A stretch of 63,006 bases of DNA from Bacteriovoracaceae bacterium (GTDB taxonomy: Bacteria > Bdellovibrionota > Bacteriovoracia > Bacteriovoracales > Bacteriovoracaceae): NCBI GenBank assembly GCA_019752535.1, contig JAIEMA010000001.1, positions 1 through 63,006 of the forward strand, in the 5' to 3' direction. This document shows, one piece after another, positions 17,267 through 26,099 of this stretch. The position numbers and the translations under genes are program-made. Each line of letters begins with the position of its first letter. The first letter of the stretch is position 1. Under the pieces are notes generated by a model. The model was not told the origin of the DNA, did not search any database, and worked only from the letters and a program-made list of their open reading frames with translations.

Positions 17267-19347
17267 TCACTCCAAATGGATGCAGGCTGTCTTGTGCCAT
17301 TTAAACGTTTGTAATTATCAATCACTCCTAAGCCTCTAAACTGACCTAGAGTGTACTGTGTAGAATAGGGCATTCCGACTTTAGATGTCGCGTAGAATGA
17401 ACCATTCACAAACGCATTTTCACCAAACAATACTTGGAATGTAGCAAGATCATCAATTTCTTTTAGTATTCCTGCCATCATTTTTTTGAGTTGTGCTAGC
17501 TCGTAGCGTCCAGTTCCAGTCAAAATGCTTTTGTATTTCTGGTAGGGTTCTAGAAGTTTTTTTACACAAGAGGATTTCTGATTACAGAGTTGATTAAATT
17601 CCTGACTGACTTGAGCTTCGGTGAGATTGTTAAAATAAACCAATCCATCTCCCATCACCCGCACATTCGTTGTGACAAGCAGCGGCCCTTTCAGATCGCC
17701 ATTGCGTACAAGAGTTTTTAAGTCGGCAGGCAGCGTAGTATAGCGATCGATGTAGTTCTCTGCATCTTTTTTATAAGAGCGATCCACCCAACGATCTGTT
17801 CTCGCGGCTTCATAAGAGAGTCCCACGGTCATTGAGAATTGTTCATGATTCTCTATTGTCATTTTGTCAGGATCTGGAGATTGAGCGAGAGTCGCTTCAT
17901 ATTCAATACTTATTTTTCTAGTGAAAGCGGCATCGTTTCTTACACCCGTATTAAATTGAAAAATCCTAAAGATAAAACTTGAAAAAAGTCTGCTCCAAAA
18001 ATTTTGCACCAAGCGAATGGATTCACTATAGCTTCTAAAGAAAGTTTTAACGACTTGATCCTTGATAACTCTGACTTGCTCCATTGAAGACTTCTTAAGA
18101 TTTCCCCAAAGAAGGAGCATGGCCCTAGAATTTGTCGCTGAGTTTTCACCTTCATTAAGACTTAAAACATAGGGTTCAAGGAATCGAATTTCAGGAGCGT
18201 TCTTTCTTAACAGAGAGCTGAACTCTTGAGAGGTTTCTGACCCATCACTTAAAGCCATTTTGTTATTTTCTTTAAAGCTGAGTTGGAACTCTTTGTTCTT
18301 TTCTGCTTCAAATGTGAGATCGTAGCTTAAAAGAGTAAACTTAATAATTTTAAAAAAATCCAACTGCAGAGCAGCTGATACACCAGCACTTTTTTTCTGC
18401 GCTGACTTATGTGAAACCCTTAGGAATTCACCAGGAATATTAGTATCTCCTGATTTTATGCTTTGAAGAATGAGGGTCGAAGTGTTTGTGAGATCAACAA
18501 GTGCGCCTGCTGAAAACGAGAGACCGTACCATGGAGGACTTTCAATTAAACCACCAGCTCCAACACTCCAGGTGTCTTCACGCTTTAAGATCTTCCCCTC
18601 ATCTAGTGCCAAGGCACCTTGAGGAGTGTGGGCAAGAAATGGAAGAAAGAGATATCTGAAATCAGCTATAAGCGCTTCACTAAAGCTTGGAGCGAAGTGA
18701 TAGGTCGTATAAACACGCTTAAAATTTATTCCCGCAAATGCGGCTATCTCACTGGCCGACATGCTTACGGCCCCGGCTTCAGACATTTTTCCGAGGAATG
18801 TGGTGGCTTCAATGACCACTGTAAAAGTGTCCATGACGATCCAGCGGCTTTGATCAAAGAGATCAGGCGAGATTTGGCGATCCACATAAAGCCCGAATCC
18901 ACCAAAAGGTTTCTGCCAACTGAAGCCCGAAAAATTTTGGACACCAAGATTAAATTGATTGTTAAACATGTTCACGCGGTCCGCTTCACCTTGGCCTATG
19001 CCCTGGTAGCGTGCATCGAGCCAAGTTCGAATTTGACCGAAGAGTAGTGACTCTTGGCCATCTGTGGGAGTAGAGCTTTTAGTGTTCAAGTGCAAATTGT
19101 TTTCTTTATGGGCTGTGTTGGATTGAGCTATTTCCTGATCAAAGAGAAAGGGAATCAGTTCATGAACGGGATCGGCCACAGGAGCTGCTTTAAGACCCAT
19201 TGCTTTTAACTGATTCTGGGATTGCATCTTAGCAATGAACTCAGGTGATAAGCGAATGTGGGTGAGTTCTAAGGGATTTTCTGCAGCTAATAGGACACTC
19301 GAAAAGAGCAATGCTACAATCATTATGTATCCGCGCCATCCGTGCAT
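17263..19347 (-). CDS. Large exported protein of unknown function, 694 residues
   Basis: A signal peptide (MHGWRGYIMIVALLFSSVLLAAE with AAGGA upstream of the ATG at 19347) is followed by a long mixed, strand-rich sequence with several Trp/Tyr/Phe-containing amphipathic segments, for example WQKPFGGFGLYVDRQ. An outer-membrane or surface location is likely. No family is recognised. The frame is open further upstream to 19455, but that part is polar and overlaps the divergent gene at 19438. Coupled to tsaC downstream by ATGA. Confidence 0.65.
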   Translation of the reverse strand: MHGWRGYIMIVALLFSSVLLAAENPLELTHIRLSPEFIAKMQSQNQLKAMGLKAAPVADPVHELIPFLFDQEIAQSNTAHKENNLHLNTKSSTPTDGQESLLFGQIRTWLDARYQGIGQGEADRVNMFNNQFNLGVQNFSGFSWQKPFGGFGLYVDRQISPDLFDQSRWIVMDTFTVVIEATTFLGKMSEAGAVSMSASEIAAFAGINFKRVYTTYHFAPSFSEALIADFRYLFLPFLAHTPQGALALDEGKILKREDTWSVGAGGLIESPPWYGLSFSAGALVDLTNTSTLILQSIKSGDTNIPGEFLRVSHKSAQKKSAGVSAALQLDFFKIIKFTLLSYDLTFEAEKNKEFQLSFKENNKMALSDGSETSQEFSSLLRKNAPEIRFLEPYVLSLNEGENSATNSRAMLLLWGNLKKSSMEQVRVIKDQVVKTFFRSYSESIRLVQNFWSRLFSSFIFRIFQFNTGVRNDAAFTRKISIEYEATLAQSPDPDKMTIENHEQFSMTVGLSYEAARTDRWVDRSYKKDAENYIDRYTTLPADLKTLVRNGDLKGPLLVTTNVRVMGDGLVYFNNLTEAQVSQEFNQLCNQKSSCVKKLLEPYQKYKSILTGTGRYELAQLKKMMAGILKEIDDLATFQVLFGENAFVNGSFYATSKVGMPYSTQYTLGQFRGLGVIDNYKRLNGTRQPASIWSE

Positions 19348-19437
19348 ATTTGATCCTTCTTGGAACTGGTAGTTTCTTTGTCGGTCAGATGGGGCATGAA
19401 TTTTAGGCCCGCTAACAGCTTGAGGAGAAGCCTGTTT

Positions 19438-19701
19438 ATGAGTGACGCTAACCATGAGAAATTCCGTGAATTAATTGATAAAACTCACAATTGGCCGGAC
19501 TATTATGTATGGAAATTCATTGTAAAAGCTGAGGCACATGATCAAGTAGTGGCGCTTTTAGTTGGGCACGAAATCACTGTGAAAGAGTCTGGAAAGGGAA
19601 CTTATGTGAGTATTAATGCTAGAAAATTGGTTAATACAACAGATGAAGTTTTAGAAATTTATAAATTAATCTCAGAAATACCAGGTGTACTTAGTTTATG
19701 A
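19438..19701 (+). CDS. DUF493 (YbeD-like) family protein
   Basis: An 87-residue cytoplasmic protein of the YbeD/DUF493 type: a compact ferredoxin-like fold with the WPDYYVWKFIVKA segment and a later SGKGTYVSINARKLV strand pair. In other bacteria these are small putative regulatory or ACT-like domains. GAGGAGAAG precedes the ATG at 19438; an upstream start at 19360 would run into the divergent exported-protein gene. It overlaps gpsA by four bases. Confidence 0.8.
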   Translation: MSDANHEKFRELIDKTHNWPDYYVWKFIVKAEAHDQVVALLVGHEITVKESGKGTYVSINARKLVNTTDEVLEIYKLISEIPGVLSL

Positions 19702-20729
19702 AGCAATATCAAACAGCAATCGTTTTAGGGGCCGGAGCCTTTGGTACATCCATTGCATTTGTTCTCGCTCAAAATTTTAAACGAGTCATTATTAAAGTTC
19801 GATCAAATGATATCTATGAAGAAATTAAACGCGGAGAAAATCACACCTATCTTCCTGGCCAACAAATTCCTTCAGAAATTGTTCCGGCCCTCAGTTGGGA
19901 AGAACTAAAAAGTTTAATAGAAGGTGAAGTTGAATTAGTCGTTTCTGGTCTCCCGACAAGTGCGATTCGACCATTTTTCAGAGAGAACGCTGATGAAGTG
20001 AAAAGTTTTTTGAAAAAGGGTATTCCTTTTGTTTCTCTCGCTAAAGGGATTGATACCGAAACACTTGAGCTTCCTGATGATATGTTCAAAGACTATCTCG
20101 CTGATTATGAAGATCAGTTGACCTATCTCTCAGGTCCCTCGTTTGCCAAAGAAATTTTGGACAAACAGATCACTCTTGTGAGCCTTGCCGGACGTTCTCG
20201 AGTCACACTTCTTAAGGCCAGCGAAATGCTACAAACCGATTTCTTTAAGTGTTTTCCCACTTATGACATCAAGGGTGTGCTGTTAGGGGGCGCGCTTAAA
20301 AACGTCTTAGCTATTGCTGGTGGTATCATTGAAGGCTTGGGTTATAACCATAATACCAGAGCGGCGATGATTACTCGAGGCATTGTCGAAATGCTCAGAT
20401 TTGGCGTGGTATTTAACGCCAGACCAGAAACTTTTTATGGTTACTCAGGAATGGGGGATTTGATTCTCACTTCCACAGGAGAGCTCTCTAGGAATAAGCA
20501 ATTTGGTATTGAGGTTGCTAAGGGAAGAAAGCCGGAAGAAATTATTAAGGCCACACGCTCTGTGGTTGAAGGGTATAAAACGACAAAAGCAGCGTATGAG
20601 CTTGCTCAGAGATATGACATACGTTCAAAAATATTCATTGGCATGTATATGGTCTTGTATAAAGGTTATGCCCCTGATCAGTTAATAAGTGAGCTGATGA
20701 AAATGCCCGCCAAGTTCGATGGAGAATAA
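19698..20729 (+). CDS. gpsA: NAD(P)H-dependent glycerol-3-phosphate dehydrogenase
   Basis: A 343-residue enzyme with an N-terminal Rossmann motif GAGAFGTSIAFVLAQ, the YLSGPSFAKEI segment, and the KNVLAIAGGIIEGLGYNHNTRAA catalytic region in which the Lys is catalytic. It reduces dihydroxyacetone phosphate to sn-glycerol-3-phosphate for phospholipid synthesis. ATGA overlap with the DUF493 gene and two bases before the following lipoprotein start. Confidence 0.95.
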   Translation: MKQYQTAIVLGAGAFGTSIAFVLAQNFKRVIIKVRSNDIYEEIKRGENHTYLPGQQIPSEIVPALSWEELKSLIEGEVELVVSGLPTSAIRPFFRENADEVKSFLKKGIPFVSLAKGIDTETLELPDDMFKDYLADYEDQLTYLSGPSFAKEILDKQITLVSLAGRSRVTLLKASEMLQTDFFKCFPTYDIKGVLLGGALKNVLAIAGGIIEGLGYNHNTRAAMITRGIVEMLRFGVVFNARPETFYGYSGMGDLILTSTGELSRNKQFGIEVAKGRKPEEIIKATRSVVEGYKTTKAAYELAQRYDIRSKIFIGMYMVLYKGYAPDQLISELMKMPAKFDGE

Positions 20730-20730
20730 A

Positions 20731-21003
20731 ATGAAGTTTATCATTCTACTTCTATTCATTTTTGGTTGCTCTTCACCTGTTCCAACTGAAGACACTGATA
20801 TTCCTTTTTGCAAGGAAGATACCGAATGTACTCTCTACCGATCAAAGTGTGGGAAGGTGAAGGCTTTTAACGTGAAATACTCTCACTATGTTGAAAATGA
20901 GTTTAAGAAGCGCGAGGAAAAAATGGAATGTGAGAACTTTCCTGACACCAGACGCTACGGCGTCCGGTGCGAAATGAATGCCTGTGTCTTAGTTCAACGC
21001 TGA
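20731..21003 (+). CDS. Small Cys-rich lipoprotein
   Basis: A 90-residue protein with a lipobox signal (MKFIILLLFIFGC, Cys13 acylated) and six further Cys in the mature part, so a disulfide-stabilised periplasmic or outer-membrane fold is likely. GGAGA lies just before the ATG at 20731, one base after the gpsA stop. Its end overlaps the converging gene by ten bases. No family is recognised. Confidence 0.7.
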   Translation: MKFIILLLFIFGCSSPVPTEDTDIPFCKEDTECTLYRSKCGKVKAFNVKYSHYVENEFKKREEKMECENFPDTRRYGVRCEMNACVLVQR

Positions 21004-21602
21004 CTGGCCGATGTTTCTTTCTTCGGTTGAGTCGTAGAAGGTGAGCCTTTGTCTTGTCTCTCACTTCTTCCATCGTCAACCACTGCGCCATTGCCTTTAA
21101 TGTCAAGGGTACAAACTGCACTGAGACCTTGGAGTGGCTTTTCTGCCTTCTTATGTAGAGATTCAAACTCATCATAGCTTACAATATTTGAATCAGTACC
21201 AGATCCATCTCTCATGAGAAAAAGATCACTTTTTTCACCTTGTGACCAACCAACCACGCCTGAAATTTTTTGGCCTTCAAGTTTTAAATCAAAAAGAATG
21301 GCTTCCTTGATTTTTTTATTTTGTGTTCCACCAGCCATCGCTACAACAAGAATGGAAACATCATCAGCTAATTGCATTTGTTTCTTTTTACAGAATTCCT
21401 CAGCCTCAACCTTCGATTTGAATTTAGCTTTTGAAAATTTATAAGTCTTTTCATCGCGAAAGTTAAAAGTATCACTTTCCAGATCTAGATCTTTCTTTTC
21501 AGAAAACCCAGTAAGAGAGAGAGGATTTGAAGGATCTTGTGCATAAAGATTAATAGAAGCAGCCGAAAGAATAAGTGCTGCCAGTAGAAATAATGACTTC
21601 AT
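20994..21602 (-). CDS. Exported protein of unknown function
   Basis: A 202-residue protein with a signal peptide (MKSLFLLAALILSAASINLYAQ). The mature part has a KFKSKVEAEEFCKKK helix and ends in a low-complexity polar tail (Ser/Lys/Gln/Thr). Two Cys could pair. AAGGAG precedes the ATG. It lies downstream of a mini-lipoprotein on the same strand. No family is recognised. Confidence 0.7.
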   Translation of the reverse strand: MKSLFLLAALILSAASINLYAQDPSNPLSLTGFSEKKDLDLESDTFNFRDEKTYKFSKAKFKSKVEAEEFCKKKQMQLADDVSILVVAMAGGTQNKKIKEAILFDLKLEGQKISGVVGWSQGEKSDLFLMRDGSGTDSNIVSYDEFESLHKKAEKPLQGLSAVCTLDIKGNGAVVDDGRSERQDKGSPSTTQPKKETSASQR

Positions 21603-21683
21603 GAAAGACTCCTTAGTGCCTGCTTATCGGCTTCAAGGCTCGAAAGCTCGAGTCTTTTCGTTTTGATGAGTTAAATCCGACTC

Positions 21684-21809
21684 TTATCTGCCTCTAGGAT
21701 TGATCGAATCATGGTAGTGGCTCTGACGGTTGGAGTTGTCGGAGTGAGAATCGATTGAAGAGCAACCAAGACCCAAGGCGAGTGCGAGTAGAATGAAGAC
21801 AATTTTCAT
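21684..21809 (-). CDS. Mini-lipoprotein, 41 residues
   Basis: The frame from ATG 21809 to TAA 21684 encodes a lipobox signal ending LGLGC (Cys16) and a 26-residue Ser/His/Asn-rich tail. CAGGAG lies 7 bases before the ATG. Size and layout resemble entericidin-type lipoproteins, though no sequence match is claimed. It precedes the exported-protein gene on the same strand. Confidence 0.72.
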   Translation of the reverse strand: MKIVFILLALALGLGCSSIDSHSDNSNRQSHYHDSINPRGR

Positions 21810-21973
21810 ATTTTTCTCCTGTCACCATTATATATCGCACTATGTATATCAAATCATTCAGTTTATTCTTCGTTAAAAACGAACAATTGGTTCGATTTTA
21901 TTGATCATTAATTTGAGTTAATAACTCTTGAAAACAAGGTATGTTTCAGATGTTTCTAACAGGAGCGAAGCCT

Positions 21974-22849
21974 ATGTTTAAGATTTTAGGGATAATGTTT
22001 TTTTTGGCATTAAGTAATCAGCATATTTTCGCTCAGTCTCAAGAGATTGTCGCCACAGATCCCAAACCAAGTTTACTCTCTAAAGTTGTCGATAATTTGT
22101 CTATCGGATATTTCTCAGAAATATTAGGCCCTTCTCTTTCTTCTTTAAGTGAGAGCAAGTATCCCGATGTCGATAGCAAGGGAAATTTCTCAGAAGGCTC
22201 TGAGCCCATTCAAGCTTGGAATCAAATTTCTTTTGGATATAAAATAAACTCCGTTTGGAAAGCCATTTTTAATCCTCGATTCACTCTTCATTTAGGAACA
22301 CGAAAAGATATACCAGCTGATGATGGTGTGATGAGAACTGAAGACTTTTTAGTAGGTGCTCAAGGAACCATCTGGAAATCCGGAGATTGGTCACTTTGGG
22401 TGAGACCGGCCTATCGACTTCCTACCAGCAGGGCTACGATTGATGCCAATTGGAACGGCCAAGTTGAATGGCTTCATATTATTGATAAGGCGCCAAACTC
22501 TTCAACTGCCTGGGGAGTTGGAATGTGGCATATGGTGAGAGCCTACGTCCCTTCAGAGGCTTCGGTGAATGAGCGCTGGCGCATGTATATGGCGCCATAT
22601 GTCAATTACACGTTTAATGATAAATTTCGCTATGATTTTTATTATGAAAATGAAATACAACACAACGAACCGTTTGGTGAAAAGGATTACCTCTTTTCCA
22701 AAAGAAGTCTTCAGTCCGCATTTACTGGTATAAATTGGAACATCAACAAATCATTTAGTGTGTTCCCTTTTCTGCGCTTTTATTCGGTAAGAAAAATTCA
22801 ACAAGAAACAATGGGTGTGGGGACCTGGATTAGTGCCTCTCTCTTTTAA
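21974..22849 (+). CDS. Outer-membrane beta-barrel protein (first of a tandem pair)
   Basis: A 291-residue exported protein: a signal peptide (MFKILGIMFFLALSNQHIFA), then alternating amphipathic strands rich in Trp/Tyr/Phe, ending WISASLF with a terminal Phe typical of outer-membrane barrels. AGGAG upstream supports the ATG at 21974; a methionine at 21941 is also open. The next gene, eight bases on, encodes a protein of the same size and end pattern, so the two look like diverged duplicates. Confidence 0.7.
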   Translation: MFKILGIMFFLALSNQHIFAQSQEIVATDPKPSLLSKVVDNLSIGYFSEILGPSLSSLSESKYPDVDSKGNFSEGSEPIQAWNQISFGYKINSVWKAIFNPRFTLHLGTRKDIPADDGVMRTEDFLVGAQGTIWKSGDWSLWVRPAYRLPTSRATIDANWNGQVEWLHIIDKAPNSSTAWGVGMWHMVRAYVPSEASVNERWRMYMAPYVNYTFNDKFRYDFYYENEIQHNEPFGEKDYLFSKRSLQSAFTGINWNINKSFSVFPFLRFYSVRKIQQETMGVGTWISASLF

Positions 22850-22857
22850 GGAAATAT

Positions 22858-23718
22858 ATGAAAATCATTTTACTTCTTCTCGCACTAGCTCTTAACACAT
22901 TGGCCATCGCCGAGGATGCGGCACCCTCACCATGGGGAATGAATTACTTCTCTTTTTGGGAAGGAAACTCCCTTTACAGTGGTAAAACGGCAACCAATGA
23001 AAGAGGTGGAAGACTTGATGATGGTTTGCAACTTTTTAATTTGATCTCTACCACTTATAAAGTGACTGAAAAGTATTCAATCGATCTCCAAACTCGCTTA
23101 GAGCACATTGCTATTACCTACAATGGAGACACAAAGCGTGGCGCTCCGACTCGACCATCATGGCGCTTTCAGGGCTTGAGAATCGGAATTTCAGGTAAGC
23201 TTGCTTCTGGAGAAAAGTGGAGCCTTAAAGGGGCTTTCAATACGGATATACCTGAACTCAATGGCCGTGATGCAAGACTTAGAAAAACGATCTTTAATCC
23301 TGGCTTGTTTACGGGGTTAAACTACACGTTTACTGACAGATGGTCATTGTATGCCATTCTTTCTCCTCGCTATTTCTTCTACACCGATAATGATGCCGTA
23401 GAGCCTGAATGGACGGCTGCTAAGCGTGACCCAGGTGAGAAGCCAAGATTGATTCTCGCTGCTTCTCCGACGATAAATTATGCATTAAATGACAAAACAG
23501 GATTGAGAGCTGGATTAGATCTTTCTTTCAGACAATTTGTTGAGAGTGACCCGTTATATTTAAAGCGCTGGCCAACCTCGGCTTCAGTTGGGCCAACGTT
23601 TAATATTTCTAAAAGCTTGTTTATTTATCCGTATGTTCAAACATGGCCATTTGATGGTCAAAAGATGACCATCAAAACGACCTCTTACGGTGCGTGGATA
23701 AACGGCGTTATTTTTTAA
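22858..23718 (+). CDS. Outer-membrane beta-barrel protein (second of a tandem pair)
   Basis: A 286-residue exported protein with a signal peptide (MKIILLLLALALNTLAIAE), repeated amphipathic strands (YSIDLQTRLEHIAI, WSLYAILSPRYFFY) and a final Phe in WINGVIF. It shares size, strand spacing and C-terminal pattern with the preceding gene. It is probably a porin-like or assembly-dependent outer-membrane protein; ligand unknown. Its stop overlaps the stop of the converging mini-lipoprotein by four bases. Confidence 0.7.
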   Translation: MKIILLLLALALNTLAIAEDAAPSPWGMNYFSFWEGNSLYSGKTATNERGGRLDDGLQLFNLISTTYKVTEKYSIDLQTRLEHIAITYNGDTKRGAPTRPSWRFQGLRIGISGKLASGEKWSLKGAFNTDIPELNGRDARLRKTIFNPGLFTGLNYTFTDRWSLYAILSPRYFFYTDNDAVEPEWTAAKRDPGEKPRLILAASPTINYALNDKTGLRAGLDLSFRQFVESDPLYLKRWPTSASVGPTFNISKSLFIYPYVQTWPFDGQKMTIKTTSYGAWINGVIF

Positions 23719-23852
23719 TGATTAAACTTGCCGAAGAAGTTTTGATGAACAGCTTCTTCATGATCTTTAGCTGAAGCAGGATCTCTCTTGCTAATAGAAG
23801 TAGAGCAAGCACCAAGGAACGAGCAAAGAACCAATAGAGTAATTAATTTCAT
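23715..23852 (-). CDS. Mini-lipoprotein, 45 residues
   Basis: The frame from ATG 23852 to TAA 23715 encodes a lipobox signal (MKLITLLVLCSFLGAC, Cys16) and a short charged, His-containing tail. CGGAGG lies 6 bases before the ATG. That ribosome binding site and the start codon itself are covered by the inverted repeat at 23850-23889, so translation may depend on opening a hairpin. No family is recognised. Confidence 0.72.
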   Translation of the reverse strand: MKLITLLVLCSFLGACSTSISKRDPASAKDHEEAVHQNFFGKFNH

Positions 23853-23889
23853 AGAAGCCTCCGGTTAATATCTTATCGGAGGTTCTATG
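23850..23889. promoter_or_regulatory. Near-perfect inverted repeat covering the start region of the 45-residue lipoprotein
   Basis: Left arm CATAGAAGCCTCCG (23850-23863) and right arm CGGAGGTTCTATG (23877-23889) pair over 13 bp with one bulged base, around a 13-base A/T-rich loop. Read on the minus strand the hairpin holds both the GGAGG and the ATG of the lipoprotein gene. Each arm carries a GGAGG-ATG arrangement, on opposite strands. Confidence 0.75.
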
Positions 23890-23921
23890 GAATATTTAAG
23901 GACTCTCTAACTATTGAGGTT

Positions 23922-26072
23922 TTAAGGCTTTAAGTGGTCTTTAATTTTCCCAATTGAGATCGTCTCTCCTAATGAGATGATGGTGCCATCTGGCTTTTGA
24001 ATGAAATAAGCCGGGACTCCAAATATTCTAAACCCTTTCAAAAAATTGGTAATCGTGTCGTCTCTTTGGGTCCAGTCACCTCTAAGGAGAACTATATCGT
24101 TATCAACTGCGAAGTTTTTAAACTCCTGAGTATCGAGAACGAGTTTTTTATTCACTTTGCAGGTTAAGCACCACGCGGCAGTGAAATCAAAAAAGACCCA
24201 TTTCCCTTTATGAGTCTCCAGCATCTCTGGGCTCCAAGGCTGCCACAGGTTTTCTATATCATTGGTGATCGTCCGGTCAGCAGGCTTTAAAGGGAAATTT
24301 TTAATTGCCCCAAGTACCAGGGCAAATGGAAGAAGAAAGAAGAGTAGGGCAAGGCCTGTGTTTTTTGAAATCTTGGCCCTGAAAAAGAAGGCAAAAAACA
24401 GAGAGATAAAAAATAAAGCTAAAGGCCACATCCAGAGTGCAGGATCTACTAAATTTAAAAAGACATCTGAGAGCCATGCCACTGTGACTAGCATTGAGAG
24501 GCCTAGAAAATATTTTAATTTCTCCATCCAAGCACCTGGCTTAGGAATAAAGCTAATCAGTGTGGGAAAAATGGCAGTTAATAAAAATGGAAAGGAGAGG
24601 CCTAAGCCAATGAAGGCAAAAATCAAAAAAATCATGGCGTTACTGTTTGTGAATGCAAACGTTAAAGCCGTGCCTAGAAATGGTGCTGAGCAGGGAGTTG
24701 AAAGGATTGTGGAGAGAACTCCAGAGAAGAAATCGCCCGTGAAGCCATCTTTAATTTGGGCATTACCAATTGATTTACCACCGGGGGTAGTGAACTCGAA
24801 GAGTCCAAAGAGATTAAGAGAGAGTACAAATAAGAGTCCGATCATGGCTAACACGAAGAGAGGAGATTGGAGCTGAAAGCCCCATCCGACGGCTTCTCCG
24901 GAACTTTTCACAATCACAATTGAAGTGGCCAGCATCAAAAAAGTACTAATCACTCCTGCACTATAGACAAGATTATGCTGAATGACTCTTTTATGAGGAA
25001 GGCTTTGGTATTTAATCATCCCAAATAATTTGAGAGATATAACAGGCAACACACAAGGCATAAGATTTAAAATTAAGCCGCCGGCAAAAGCAAATAGCAA
25101 CATAAACAGCAGCCCCGCTTCATCTGGCTCTTGAGAAGGAGCAACTGATTCAGTGGTGCCCGCAGTGAGGGACTGTTGAGATTTAAAATGATCTTCTAGT
25201 CCTGTTGAAGTGGTAGAAAAACTTGAAATGGATTTTTCAATAATTAAACTTTTTCCGTCTTTGTCTTGGTAGATGAACTTAACGTTCACTTCAGGTGAAA
25301 ATTTACCATTGCTAGGCAATGGATAGCTCGGTTCTTGGTATTCTCCATCCCAGTCAACAGTGAGTTTTCCATGAAGACTATTCTCGTTTGGATTAAAACG
25401 AATCTCCTCACGCTTAAATGTGAGAGGGGGAGCTAAAAAGGGAGTGAGAAGATTTTTGTCTTTGTTGTAGCTCTCTTTAGGATAATTGCTAACGGTATAA
25501 TCAATTCTTAACGTTTTCTCACCATCTTTAGATACGTACAGTTCAAGATTTTTGGGCCAGCTTGAAACTTGAGGCAGAGCTTTTAATCTTTTTTGAAGTT
25601 CATCATCTCCAAAACCAGAGCGTCGAGATTTAACAACCACTTGATCATTCTTTTCAAAAAGCAACTCTGCATCCTGTCCACCAGGCAAACAGATATCTTT
25701 GCAGATCAACCATTGAACTTTAACTTTTAGATTTCCTACAAGGTTAAGTGGGATTTTAAAAAAATAGGTCGGGTCACCTTGATAGCCATAGGTGAGAATA
25801 TCGCCAGCCTCAATATAGCGATTTGGCGTTGGCCACTCGAGTTGAACAAATTTTTGCTCGACTCCATCAAGTTCAAATTTAAATTGAGTAGCGATTCCCG
25901 CATCGCCCGGATTTTTCCAGTAGGTATGCCATTTCTCTTCATGCTTAATTGTGAGAGCAAGTAACTTTTGTGTGCCGCTCAAAACATCCGATCCGAGCAC
26001 AGCATGGTCTTCACGTTCTTGAGCGAATGAAAGAAATGAGACAAACAGTAATAAGAAAGCGAAAATCTTCAT
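23922..26072 (-). CDS. dsbD: DsbD/ScsB-type thiol:disulfide interchange protein
   Basis: A 716-residue protein: signal peptide, an N-terminal periplasmic domain with the Cys pair in LICKDICLPGG, a central multi-span membrane domain with the Cys of LMPCVLP and TPCSAPFLGTA, and a C-terminal thioredoxin-like domain with active site AAWCLTCK. Electrons pass from cytoplasmic thioredoxin across the membrane to periplasmic substrates. The long N-terminal domain is more like ScsB/DsbD-alpha variants than E. coli DsbD. Divergent from the BtuF-like gene with 27 bases between starts. Confidence 0.9.
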   Translation of the reverse strand: MKIFAFLLLFVSFLSFAQEREDHAVLGSDVLSGTQKLLALTIKHEEKWHTYWKNPGDAGIATQFKFELDGVEQKFVQLEWPTPNRYIEAGDILTYGYQGDPTYFFKIPLNLVGNLKVKVQWLICKDICLPGGQDAELLFEKNDQVVVKSRRSGFGDDELQKRLKALPQVSSWPKNLELYVSKDGEKTLRIDYTVSNYPKESYNKDKNLLTPFLAPPLTFKREEIRFNPNENSLHGKLTVDWDGEYQEPSYPLPSNGKFSPEVNVKFIYQDKDGKSLIIEKSISSFSTTSTGLEDHFKSQQSLTAGTTESVAPSQEPDEAGLLFMLLFAFAGGLILNLMPCVLPVISLKLFGMIKYQSLPHKRVIQHNLVYSAGVISTFLMLATSIVIVKSSGEAVGWGFQLQSPLFVLAMIGLLFVLSLNLFGLFEFTTPGGKSIGNAQIKDGFTGDFFSGVLSTILSTPCSAPFLGTALTFAFTNSNAMIFLIFAFIGLGLSFPFLLTAIFPTLISFIPKPGAWMEKLKYFLGLSMLVTVAWLSDVFLNLVDPALWMWPLALFFISLFFAFFFRAKISKNTGLALLFFLLPFALVLGAIKNFPLKPADRTITNDIENLWQPWSPEMLETHKGKWVFFDFTAAWCLTCKVNKKLVLDTQEFKNFAVDNDIVLLRGDWTQRDDTITNFLKGFRIFGVPAYFIQKPDGTIISLGETISIGKIKDHLKP

Positions 26073-26099
26073 GAAATAGTTCCCCTTAAGGGTTTATGC

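Noticed and set aside
21637-21664. Hairpin GGCTCGA/TCGAGTC followed by TTTT on the plus strand
   Set aside because: No plus-strand gene ends just before it; it lies in the leader of the minus-strand exported-protein gene, where the T-run would be upstream.
24262-24876. A 204-codon open frame antisense to dsbD
   Set aside because: Basic, low-complexity translation with no ribosome binding site, fully covered by the well-supported DsbD-type gene on the other strand.
26073-26099. Cobalamin riboswitch ahead of the BtuF-like gene
   Set aside because: Only 27 bases separate the divergent starts, far too short for the aptamer.
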